A DNA stretch of 64,000 nucleotides from positions 20,764-84,763 of the forward strand of contig PBDU01000021.1 of NCBI GenBank assembly GCA_002718195.1, written 5' to 3'. The notes under the pieces were generated by a model that was given only the letters and a program-made list of their open reading frames with translations, was not told where the DNA came from and made no database searches. Below, piece after piece: positions 44,021 to 53,300 of the stretch. Each line of letters begins with the position of its first letter. Within the stretch, counting starts at the first letter, position 1. A program made the position numbers and the translations under genes. Source of the DNA: Methanobacteriota archaeon (lineage in GTDB: Archaea > Thermoplasmatota > Poseidoniia > Poseidoniales > Poseidoniaceae).

Positions 44021-44931
44021 TCTTCTTCACCACCCTTTGGTTTAGGGAAAACGGTTAGGAAAACCCATGGAATTATTGATGTAAACAGGTAACGAAAGAC
44101 CCCATCCATTAGCGCTAGACTTGTTGCAGCAGCAGATTCGATGCTCCCGAATTCAGACAAACTGATTGCAAGGATACCCTCATACAAACCGATGCCACCA
44201 GGAGTTATTGGCAATGATTTGGAAAGAGTAGCAAAGGATAAAATTGAGATTACGGCAATGAAACCGATATCACTTACGCCCATTGAAATTATCAAAAAGT
44301 AAGTGAATGAACCTTGGAAAATCCAGAATAAAAACGACAATCCCAAAGAAGAAACATATTTTCCTGATGTGACTTTATTTTTGCTCGCATCTCCAATTTC
44401 AAAGTTCAAGACACCTGCAAATTTAGCGACCATACTGGGCAAATATTTGAATGCTAAAACGTACCCTATCATTGCGCAAACCATCAATGCTACAAGTAAC
44501 CAATTAGAGAAGTAGAAATTGATCAAAACAAAGGAAAAGGTGGCAAGAATCATCACATCAGTCAAACGCAATAGTACAAGATTTCTGGTTCGCTGCCCTA
44601 CTGCCCAGGAACTGGATTTAGATGTTACAAGTGCATTTACATCACCTGCTCTAGCAGGCAGAAGCATGTTCAAAGAGGGAGCAAGAATTGCTCCTCTGAG
44701 TGATGCAAGTGTGACTTCTCCTTTGTATGGGTGAAATACGTAGAGTAATCTAATGATATCAAATACTAATATCGAGCAATAGGTAAGGAATAGAACTATG
44801 AATACATCAAAGCCTATTTCTGAGATGTAATCAATCAACTTCCCATCTGTTTCTGAGAAGATGTACAGTAGGAGGGAAAAGCCAATTAGGAATGAAATCA
44901 TTCGCAAAATCAAGCTTCGATTAAACTCCAT
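44017..44931 (-). CDS. AglD/UPF0104-type membrane protein (LPG synthase TM domain family)
   Basis: This 304-residue protein has eight or so membrane helices and the UPF0104 signature: LAPSLNMLLPARAGDV near residues 88-103 and the conserved LPITPGGIGLYEGIL near 250, matching P-x-T-P-G-G-x-G-x-x-E. The family includes the lysylphosphatidylglycerol synthase flippase domain and halophilic AglD. It is the first gene of a two-gene unit with the GT-C glycosyltransferase, so a role in moving or using polyprenyl-linked sugars is likely. That coupling is inference. Confidence 0.82.
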   Translation of the reverse strand: MEFNRSLILRMISFLIGFSLLLYIFSETDGKLIDYISEIGFDVFIVLFLTYCSILVFDIIRLLYVFHPYKGEVTLASLRGAILAPSLNMLLPARAGDVNALVTSKSSSWAVGQRTRNLVLLRLTDVMILATFSFVLINFYFSNWLLVALMVCAMIGYVLAFKYLPSMVAKFAGVLNFEIGDASKNKVTSGKYVSSLGLSFLFWIFQGSFTYFLIISMGVSDIGFIAVISILSFATLSKSLPITPGGIGLYEGILAISLSEFGSIESAAATSLALMDGVFRYLFTSIIPWVFLTVFPKPKGGEEE

Positions 44932-45049
44932 TCTTAAATTCCTAATTCCAAGCCACTATTCATATTATCCAATGAGCGCACTTCAAATAGACCAAAATTT
45001 GCTAGAATCAGATTACTCGGCCGGATTGGATTTTTTTGCGCTATAAGTA

Positions 45050-47374
45050 TCAAGTGATTGTGATATATGAATTTGGCAAATTAAACTGTGAACCATATAG
45101 ATTCAATTCCCAGGTATACGATGATACATCTGCAGGATTGATACCACAGACAAGTCCATCTCCTGAATCTATTTCATAGATTTCCCAATATTCACCTGCT
45201 GCCAAATTGGGTCCTGACCCGGTATAGATGAATGATACGCCACATGAATTAGTGACTGGATTTCCGGTCGCCGGATCTGACCCTGTAATCGTGGCCCCTA
45301 TCATATGGTTCGATGAATAAGACTCATCTCCCATTGAAATTATGTTTAGAGTTCCAATTAACCCACCATCGCTCAATGGGTCCGGACTCTCTTCAAATTC
45401 GTATTCAATTGGGCTTGGACATTCATTGGTTCCTACTCCATATATCCAATCTAGGTATTCTGTATCTTGAATCAGATAAAGATCCATCAACCACTGAGCA
45501 TCCCTTCTGAAAGTTACTGGTACACCATTTTCGGGATAATCCCAATCATTAACCTCATCTGTCCCTGTTCTAATCGTGTAGGTTACTGAGTCTCCATCAT
45601 CATCAGTTGCGATTAAGTCAATCATCCTAAACGACAGGATGTAGCAAACGCCGTCTAGAATGGCTCTTTCAAACTCTACTCCGTGGTGGTATGGATAAAT
45701 TAAATGGTAATACGGACTCTCGTTTTCGGGTAGCATAACATCTGCTACTCCATCTCTATCATAATCAACTTCCACAGTTTCAACGACTCCATCGACATCC
45801 CAAGTATCCCAACTGATGAACGCACTGTAGTTATACTGGTCAGCAGTATCACCATCATTGTACACATAATTCAGCATTCCAGGATCCGTGAAGTAGACTT
45901 CAGCATCAATGTGCGGAGGATGATTGTCCTGACCAACTGGTGTATCGACATATTCTATTGGAATCGGAAGGCAATAAGTTACCTCTAACTGGAAAGAAAC
46001 TCCCCAATAATGACTCCAATCTTCAGCAGACAAAATCAATTCAAAATTTGAATCAGTAGAACCAAGAGAATCAGGTAACGCTTGTCGGTGCTCTTGTCCA
46101 TCATTCCATGCATCTGAATAAACAGAATGGTATACTTTATCCATCATCCAAGAGGTTAGAACCTTAGAGGAACTATCCTGGATTATCACTACTGGAGGTT
46201 GAGACATAACATCTGTATCTGGATGATTAGGGGAGATGAACGCATTGTCTACGTAACCATTGAATTTTGCGACAACATCCGTAGCGCCTTGTGGTACATC
46301 GAATGACATTTTAACGTCAATATTAGGTGCACCCGGAGGTGGATTCCATGCTGTCCAATCTGTGAAATCGGATTGATTAAGCCAAACCCATTCAGAGGTA
46401 CTTGGACTAACATAAAGCCAAGGTGGACTGAAGGAGTTGTGCCAGGGTGAATTGGATTCAGAGGCTGGAATTGTTTGATACCAAGGATCGCTATGGAAGT
46501 TATTCAAAGTAGCCTTTGGGCGCGCCATTAGGCTTGAATTCGAGGAATTAGTTTCATGAACATCTCTGTGCAAATCGAAGTATCCTGGCTCACAGTATGT
46601 TGTGGTGTGAGTCGTTTTATTTCCAGTTGGATTAAAATAACTGTAATTGTTTGTGATTTCAAAGCATTCATTCGCACTGGCATGCTCAAACTGAGTGTAG
46701 TGCGATCCAGAAGAATGGTATTGTCCTGCGACATCAATATGTGCTGTCAAACTCCCAACCCAACAAAATATACCTAATCCGAGAGTTGATGCTGAAAAAT
46801 CAAGCCCATTTGGACCACCAAAGATAGGGTGGCTGGGACCAGTCTCTTCCCAAATCCTCATTCCTATAGCCGCATCGTTTGGTGAATGACTATCCAAAGA
46901 AACAGACATGCCTGAATAAGCAATAACGTTCTGATAGACAACATTACCTTGTGAGTCTTCAAGGTCAATAGCTACGTCTACATTTGGTGGTCTGTAAGTG
47001 TTATATTGGTTGAGCCACCAAAACCATGTTCCTGTGAATGATGCTTCAATTGTATCCTGTAAGTTATAATTGTTAGAGGATGGAGTGATCTGTAGATCAG
47101 TAACTTGGTTACCTCCGCCGGAGCGAGGCATGATTACTGGCTGATTAAGTTGAGAACGTACCTCGTCTTCATCACATTCGTAATCAGTAAGTCCAGAAAA
47201 TTGATCTGGATTGAAAAGTTCGGGACAATTATCAATGGTGTCTGGAACTCCGTCACTATCTGAATCGGTTATTTCTTTAGTCTCTACAACGGGATCCGTG
47301 TCGTTTGATACGCATCCTGCAAGCGAAACTGATATCATCAACATCATCAACAAAATTGCTAATTTCTTCTTCAT
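45050..47374 (-). CDS. Large surface lipoprotein with calcium-binding type 3 repeat
   Basis: This 774-residue protein starts with a signal peptide and lipobox (MISVSLAGCVSND, lipid Cys C21), followed by a Cys-linked calcium-binding motif DSDSDGVPDTIDNCPELFNP of thrombospondin type 3 kind. The rest is an all-beta extracellular chain, rich in Trp, Tyr and Asn, with paired cysteines; a DWDVDGVVETVEVDYDRDGV segment may bind calcium too. ATG 47374 is chosen because AGGAG sits 8 bases upstream; ATG 47380 is 2 bases from it. It diverges from the next surface protein gene. I do not recognise the domain content beyond this; role in adhesion or substrate binding is inference. Confidence 0.7.
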   Translation of the reverse strand: MKKKLAILLMMLMISVSLAGCVSNDTDPVVETKEITDSDSDGVPDTIDNCPELFNPDQFSGLTDYECDEDEVRSQLNQPVIMPRSGGGNQVTDLQITPSSNNYNLQDTIEASFTGTWFWWLNQYNTYRPPNVDVAIDLEDSQGNVVYQNVIAYSGMSVSLDSHSPNDAAIGMRIWEETGPSHPIFGGPNGLDFSASTLGLGIFCWVGSLTAHIDVAGQYHSSGSHYTQFEHASANECFEITNNYSYFNPTGNKTTHTTTYCEPGYFDLHRDVHETNSSNSSLMARPKATLNNFHSDPWYQTIPASESNSPWHNSFSPPWLYVSPSTSEWVWLNQSDFTDWTAWNPPPGAPNIDVKMSFDVPQGATDVVAKFNGYVDNAFISPNHPDTDVMSQPPVVIIQDSSSKVLTSWMMDKVYHSVYSDAWNDGQEHRQALPDSLGSTDSNFELILSAEDWSHYWGVSFQLEVTYCLPIPIEYVDTPVGQDNHPPHIDAEVYFTDPGMLNYVYNDGDTADQYNYSAFISWDTWDVDGVVETVEVDYDRDGVADVMLPENESPYYHLIYPYHHGVEFERAILDGVCYILSFRMIDLIATDDDGDSVTYTIRTGTDEVNDWDYPENGVPVTFRRDAQWLMDLYLIQDTEYLDWIYGVGTNECPSPIEYEFEESPDPLSDGGLIGTLNIISMGDESYSSNHMIGATITGSDPATGNPVTNSCGVSFIYTGSGPNLAAGEYWEIYEIDSGDGLVCGINPADVSSYTWELNLYGSQFNLPNSYITIT

Positions 47375-47558
47375 ATACATCTCTCCTTGTGAGTTTTTTT
47401 GTCTAAGACGCTTATTCGTATTTTCGGTTTTTTTTCGCTCTACTGTAGTATAATTCTTCTGAATAAATCTGATTATTGTGACTAGAAATGTTAGAAGAAT
47501 GGGCTCCCTTGGACTTCCCATCATTGCCTTAAGTATTACCCGATACAAGATTTAGACA
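47375..47558. promoter_or_regulatory. Divergent promoter region of two surface protein genes
   Basis: A TATA-like GTATAATTC (47446-47454) serves the minus gene about 75 bases from its start. For the plus gene, TTAAGTATTACC lies about 27 bases before ATG 47559, which suggests nearly leaderless transcription. Several T-tracts occur between. Confidence 0.4.
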
Positions 47559-50306
47559 ATGTTTGAGAAGAAAAAGAACAAGCCAATAACTATAACATTT
47601 GTAATGATACTTACAATGCTGTTAGCCCCACTAACAGGATTTGCTTCAGCAACAAATACCTACACATCAATCGAAGACTATTGTGACCTTGAAATCCAAG
47701 ATGCACAGGGATTGACTTACAATCCTAACTTCATCAATCAAGTATCAACTGATTTTGTTATCGTTGAAGTTGACCCTGGGATGTATTATCTAGAGATGTC
47801 CTGTCAAAGTGGTCTCACAAGCGGTGATATCACCTTCACAACATACGGTAAGTCACAAGATGGAATTACCACAAAGGTACCATCAACTGTGTTTTCTGGA
47901 TATTCCAGCACTGAGCCGGCTTTGACTCCTCTAAGTATTGAATCCGATGCTACTGGATCAAATGGTTTTATTGCATACGTTGAGGTTAAATTGGATGGTC
48001 AAGACATCAGCGGCAACGATATCCTAGTTGAGAACAAAATAGTTCTTGTTCCAATGATCGACACAGAAAATGACACAACTCCAAGAATTTCATTCTGGTC
48101 TGGAAAGGTCAACCAACACAACATGAATGGTGTTTGGACAACCGACTCCGATGGCACATCCGGTGGTGGATTGCAAGCAAATTGGGGAAGTGAAGGCTGG
48201 GCTGATAGAAAAGTTGAGTATTGTCAAAAGTTCTTCCCTAACACAGTTGCTGTAGAGATGAGAGAATTTGTTGAAAAGATTACTTTCCTCAACCGTGGAA
48301 ATACTGGTCCTTCTGTTTCTTACAAGCCTGTTTACGACTGTATCCAAGAATCTGATAACGACACAAATAACGATTCAGTTGACCTACGTCTTGACTGTGA
48401 AGAAGGATTAGATCATGATTATCAGCAATTCTTCAGTAACGACTTCTCAACCATAATTAGCTATACTGGAGCATTTGCAAATGAGATTACTGCTCACCCA
48501 GCTTGGAGTGCGGATATCCCAGGAGCAGAATGGGTTTGGAATACTTCTGACGGATATGGCTTTGCGGGCGGAGTACAATTCGAGCATGAATTATTGATAC
48601 CACAAAATGCGGTTGAATTTGCTGGATTAGTTACTGTAGCAGCAGATAACTCATACGAGGTTACATTGAATGGTGACTTCATTGGAGAAGAAATTGATGA
48701 GTACAATTTCATGAATAGCCATGTGGAAGAATATCTACTAGATAGCAGTTTGACACAAGGAACAAATGTATTGGAATTTGGTGTTGAGAACTGGCACAAT
48801 ATTGGTGGACTGCTTTACTCTGGTGTTTTCGAGTACTGTTTAGAGGACAGAACCAATGATAACAACACTGGTGATGACAACAACACTGGTGGCAACACTA
48901 CCGATGGAAACAATACTGGCGGCAACACCACCATCGATAACGGATGTGGACAGCCTCCATACTGTAATGGAACTATTATTTACGCAATGATCAATGAGCA
49001 ATATGGCACATATGATCACAAGGCTACAATCAAGACTGGAACATTAGTCAGCGGATCTGATTATGTTCTTGACTGGGAAATAGCAGACTCTTCTCAAAAT
49101 ATAATTTCTTCTGGCAGTGATGTATGGACTGCTACTCAATCAACCCGCTATAGCTACGACACTGGACTATCTCTTGGTTATGACACGTATTGTGTTTCTG
49201 CATCGCTATACGAAGATGGAACATTGGTGGATACAGGAAATGGATGTATCACCGTTGAGAATGAAACAGCAGAGATCGTGTATGCTGTAATCAGTGAACA
49301 ATACGGTACATTCGACCACAGAATAACCATCAAGACTGCAAATCTGGTGAATACAATTGGATACACACTTGATTGGGAATTAGTTGATGATAACCAAAAC
49401 ATTGTATCTTCTGGAACTGATGTCTGGACAGCTACTCAACCAACTGCATACAGTTACGACACTAATCTAGATCTTGAGCCTGGAGTTCACTGTGTTACTG
49501 CTTGGCTTTACGAAGTTGGAACTCTAGTTGACACTCAAAACAGTTGTATTACTATTGAAAATTCAACACAGCCTGCTGAAATCATTTATGCAATTGTTAA
49601 CGAGCAATATGGTACATTCGACCACAAGGTCACCATCAAGTCTGGTTCCCTACAAGCAGGAGAATCATATGAGCTTGACTGGGAATTGGTTGACGACAAC
49701 CAAAACGTCATCAGTTCGGGAACTGATTCCTGGACTGCCACTCAATCAACTCGTTACACCTATGATACAAACTTGGACCTTGGCGAAGGAACATTCTGTG
49801 TAACAGCATGGCTATACGAGGATGGAGTACTAATCGATACTGCAAATGGCTGTATCACAATCGAGTGTGACCAGAACAACTCTGGTGGCAGCTCGGGTGG
49901 AAACTCATCTGGTAACGGTACAGACACTGGCTCAGGAAATGGCTCAGATACCGGCTCTGGTAACGGCACCATTGGAAACGGAAGCGGAGACGGTGGCACT
50001 GGTAACAACAGCGGAAACGGTACGAATGGCAACGGATCAGACGGTGGTTCTGGCAACGGTACTGGTGGAGAATCAGGAGATGGCAAAGTCGATGACTGGA
50101 ATGATAACTTGAACGAAATGCCTGATGAGGAAGTCGTTGAAGAGGTAGTTGAAGAAAAGGATTTGAGCGTTATCGGTGAAACTATTAATGGTATAATCGA
50201 TGCAATAGCCAACTTCTTTGACAACCTATTCGGTGATTCAAAGGACGCTGATGATACTAGCGATCTGAAGGCTGATGTCGAGACAGAAAAGGAAGTCTGG
50301 GAATAA
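47559..50306 (+). CDS. Secreted surface protein with three tandem 96-residue repeats
   Basis: This 915-residue protein has a signal peptide (cleavage near residue 31). The N-terminal 420 residues include a beta-rich domain with a C-type pattern (HPAWSADIPGAEWVWN). A low-complexity NNTG/GGNTT linker with many N-glycosylation sequons leads into three tandem repeats of about 96 residues, each beginning I-x-Y-A-x-x-x-E-Q-Y-G-T and ending C-V-x-A-x-L-Y-E-x-G-x-L-x-D-T-x-x-x-C-I-T, where the two Cys probably pair. A Gly/Ser/Asn-rich stalk follows, then an acidic segment and a hydrophobic patch (IGETINGIIDAIANFFDNLFG). No C-terminal anchor helix is obvious. Binding or adhesion is the likely role. 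Confidence 0.7.
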   Translation: MFEKKKNKPITITFVMILTMLLAPLTGFASATNTYTSIEDYCDLEIQDAQGLTYNPNFINQVSTDFVIVEVDPGMYYLEMSCQSGLTSGDITFTTYGKSQDGITTKVPSTVFSGYSSTEPALTPLSIESDATGSNGFIAYVEVKLDGQDISGNDILVENKIVLVPMIDTENDTTPRISFWSGKVNQHNMNGVWTTDSDGTSGGGLQANWGSEGWADRKVEYCQKFFPNTVAVEMREFVEKITFLNRGNTGPSVSYKPVYDCIQESDNDTNNDSVDLRLDCEEGLDHDYQQFFSNDFSTIISYTGAFANEITAHPAWSADIPGAEWVWNTSDGYGFAGGVQFEHELLIPQNAVEFAGLVTVAADNSYEVTLNGDFIGEEIDEYNFMNSHVEEYLLDSSLTQGTNVLEFGVENWHNIGGLLYSGVFEYCLEDRTNDNNTGDDNNTGGNTTDGNNTGGNTTIDNGCGQPPYCNGTIIYAMINEQYGTYDHKATIKTGTLVSGSDYVLDWEIADSSQNIISSGSDVWTATQSTRYSYDTGLSLGYDTYCVSASLYEDGTLVDTGNGCITVENETAEIVYAVISEQYGTFDHRITIKTANLVNTIGYTLDWELVDDNQNIVSSGTDVWTATQPTAYSYDTNLDLEPGVHCVTAWLYEVGTLVDTQNSCITIENSTQPAEIIYAIVNEQYGTFDHKVTIKSGSLQAGESYELDWELVDDNQNVISSGTDSWTATQSTRYTYDTNLDLGEGTFCVTAWLYEDGVLIDTANGCITIECDQNNSGGSSGGNSSGNGTDTGSGNGSDTGSGNGTIGNGSGDGGTGNNSGNGTNGNGSDGGSGNGTGGESGDGKVDDWNDNLNEMPDEEVVEEVVEEKDLSVIGETINGIIDAIANFFDNLFGDSKDADDTSDLKADVETEKEVWE
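48972..49865 (+). repeat. Three tandem coding repeats of about 288 bases
   Basis: Units begin near 48972, 49272 and 49578, each about 288 bases, with short spacers. Each encodes E-Q-Y-G-T-x-D-H...W-T-A-T-Q...Y-x-Y-D-T...C-V-x-A...C-I-T. Units 2 and 3 are the most alike at DNA level (both with GAACAATACGGTACATTCGACC-type stretches), pointing to recent duplication. Confidence 0.8.
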
Positions 50307-50360
50307 AAATCAAGCAATAGATCAATTTTAGATAAATCGGAAAATCTCAATCGCAGAGAC

Positions 50361-50368
50361 ATTTAAAT
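50361..50368 (+). promoter_or_regulatory. TATA-like box of the Ig-like surface protein gene
   Basis: ATTTAAAT at 50361-50368 is centred about 28 bases before ATG 50393. With standard archaeal spacing transcription would start at or next to the ATG, giving a leaderless mRNA. No Shine-Dalgarno element is evident before the ATG. Confidence 0.45.
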
Positions 50369-50392
50369 CCTCTCGACGAAGGTTTTCACCCA

Positions 50393-53300
50393 ATGCGAAG
50401 GAACAGAGTACTGGCAGTCATGCTGCTGTTTACTTTGGTCTTTGGAACTATTGCTAATGCGTCCCCGACTTTCATCCAAACAGATGGGAAGGATTACTCA
50501 AATTCTTCATACGGGATTCAAAACGGAAGGAGTAATAACAATGCAGTTGACAAAGTAGTAGATTGTACTTCGACCTCAATTTCAGGCTGTGATTCAAGCC
50601 AGTCAGTATTGCTTGGTTCATACAATTATGACAATGGGTGGAACGGAGTAGAATTCGACTTCTTTATCCCTGAAAGGCTAGAGTGTGTGGATGACAACTT
50701 CAGAGTATACATGGATATCCAACTGAATGGTCCCACCACTAGTGGAAGAACTCAAGGCTGGACTACAGCGGTAACCGAGGACGGCGAAGGTTGGAGTAAT
50801 ACTCCGACAGGTGCCTCTTTTGTATTGCTGCAATTCTATGACCATACCAATAATACATGGGATACTGCAAACGCAAATCGCGCATATAAATTTGATAACG
50901 GAAATGGTGGTACACTAAGTACGACAAGTTCAAGCCAGAATGATGGGACTGCGTTTAGACAAATTTACATGGACATACCATTTGATGGCGAGATTTCAAG
51001 ATCAGGAAGGACAGGTTCTTACTATGAAAATTCAAGCGATTCAAACGGAAATTCCGGATTAGATGTTAGTTTAAGGTGGATGAACGTCCCTAAGAATCTG
51101 TTAATCAGTGGTGCAACTGATAACCTTAGATCTGAGATTGATGATGCAACCATAAGGTACGAAGATGAGACAATATTACCTACAAATCCAAGTTCAAGTG
51201 GGACCTTTGGTAATGTATCTGGTTATAATTTGATTGAGAAAAATCATTGGAGTGGAGTTGATAAATTCAGATATAATTCTAACTTGCAGGCCTCTGATAA
51301 TTGCGAAATTGATTATGTCGAGTATATCATTCAAACATCATCATCTCCCGCTCCTTCTGCAAGTGCATCAGGAACCCAAATTGGGAAACAGGTAGCAGAT
51401 AACTTCGATATGTCTTCTGAGCCTGATGGAGCCTACAAGATTTGGCTAAGAGCGGTAGATTCGAAAGGTAATAAAGCATCATGGATATCAATTAATGATG
51501 AAGTGAAATTGGACCGGACAAACCCAACTCAAACAGGTTTTGAAATGAATACCCCTAGTAGTGGTTGGTATAACGGTTCAATTGCTCCAAAGTTAACATA
51601 CAGTGGGAACTTTAGTGATACAAACGGAATATCCTACTATTACATCACTTTATCAGGAGAATCAGGGAGTCTTAAGAATACCACTGCAACATCTTGGACC
51701 TTCGATTCCCAGGCACAGAATAAACTCGGCACTTCTTGTGGAACTAGAGATGTAAAGGTAACAGCATACGATAATGCGCTTCCTCTTGCCAACTACGTCA
51801 CAGCTACTAGAGCAATTAATTTTGATAATTGCAAACCAACCACCCCACAATTACAAACAACTGAATGGATTAATTCAGGATCACAACAGATAAGTTTCTC
51901 TAACTCAGTTGAACAAGCAGGACAAAGCGGATTAGCATACTGCCACGTGGAAGTGGACAGTACGATTTACAACATTTCAAGCACTGATTGCTCACAATAT
52001 TTCACTCTCTCTCTATCCCTACAGGACGGGACTTACCCAGTCACAACAACCGCTTGCGATGTGGCTGGAAATTGTAACATAAGCAATAATGTTCAAACAA
52101 TAAGAGTAGATACTACTAACCCTCAACTTTCCTCAACACCTATTTTCAATTCACCTAGCGTTAATACATGGGTGAAAGATACAGAATTATCGTTCTCTAT
52201 ATCAGCCAATGACCCATCTGTAGGAAATTCGGTCACCTCTAATGTTGACGAAATTTACTTGATTGTGCAAAAAACAAGCGAATCTGCACCAACTGCTTCC
52301 CAGATGGTTAACTCGCAGTACTCTAGTATCTGCACATCCAATTCATGCAATTACAACATTTCAATGAACTTAAGCGATGGAGAGTGGAAAGCTTGGTATT
52401 ATGTAACAGACAAAGCGGGAAACTCTCTTGGACCATCCCCTACCCAAGACACCGTCAAAATTGACACCACATCCCCCTCATCGGTCAGACCACAGTGGTC
52501 TTCTGATGTAACTTCAACTTCGGTTGATCCATTCTGGCCCAATAGTGTGGATAATGGTTCAGGCATCGACTATTACAGTCTGAGATTTACAGATACCAAC
52601 AACAATACGGTATTCAGTACGACAACCAATGTGATTTCTTATTCTAATTCTGCAGTAGGAAATGGAACCTACCATCTTTGTCTGAAAGCAGTTGATAATG
52701 CTGGCAACCCAAGTGCAGAAGACTGCACACAAAACTCGGTAGTGGTAGATAAAATCGACCCGATTTTTACCATAACATCCTCATTGAGTGGATGGAGTAG
52801 AACAAATTCCGTCACCTTTTCATGGAATTCAACTGATAATTACAGGATGGATTATGTTCAATACAGTGATGGTACTTCTTCCTCTGCTAAACTTGACGGA
52901 AATTATACTAGAAACATCACAAATCTTGCTCAAGGAATACACACCTACATGTTCACGTGCGCTGATTTAGCAGGAAATATTGTCTATCAGAATGTTTCGT
53001 TCGGAGTTGATTACACAGCCCCTGATGTTTTCTTTTTCTCACAATATGAGAATTACTGGAATAACGTGAGTACTCATTTCTTTGAGTGGAATGTAAGCGA
53101 CCAATACAGCGGTCTGGAAAATGTTACTATTCAAGTCAACTCAAATACACCACTTTCAGGACTCGGAGGTATAGGAAATATCAGCTTTAATTTCAACTCA
53201 GGCATCCATTCAATCAAGTTGACTGCATTCGATAAAATCGGCAATAACATCACAGAAACAATCGTCATCAAAGTCGACCTTGCTACACCATCTCTTTCAT

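Noticed and set aside
49760..50362. 200-residue minus-strand reading frame rich in Pro/Leu/Ser
   Set aside because: It is the antisense of the Gly/Ser/Asn stalk of the secreted protein; the composition is explained by the repeat.
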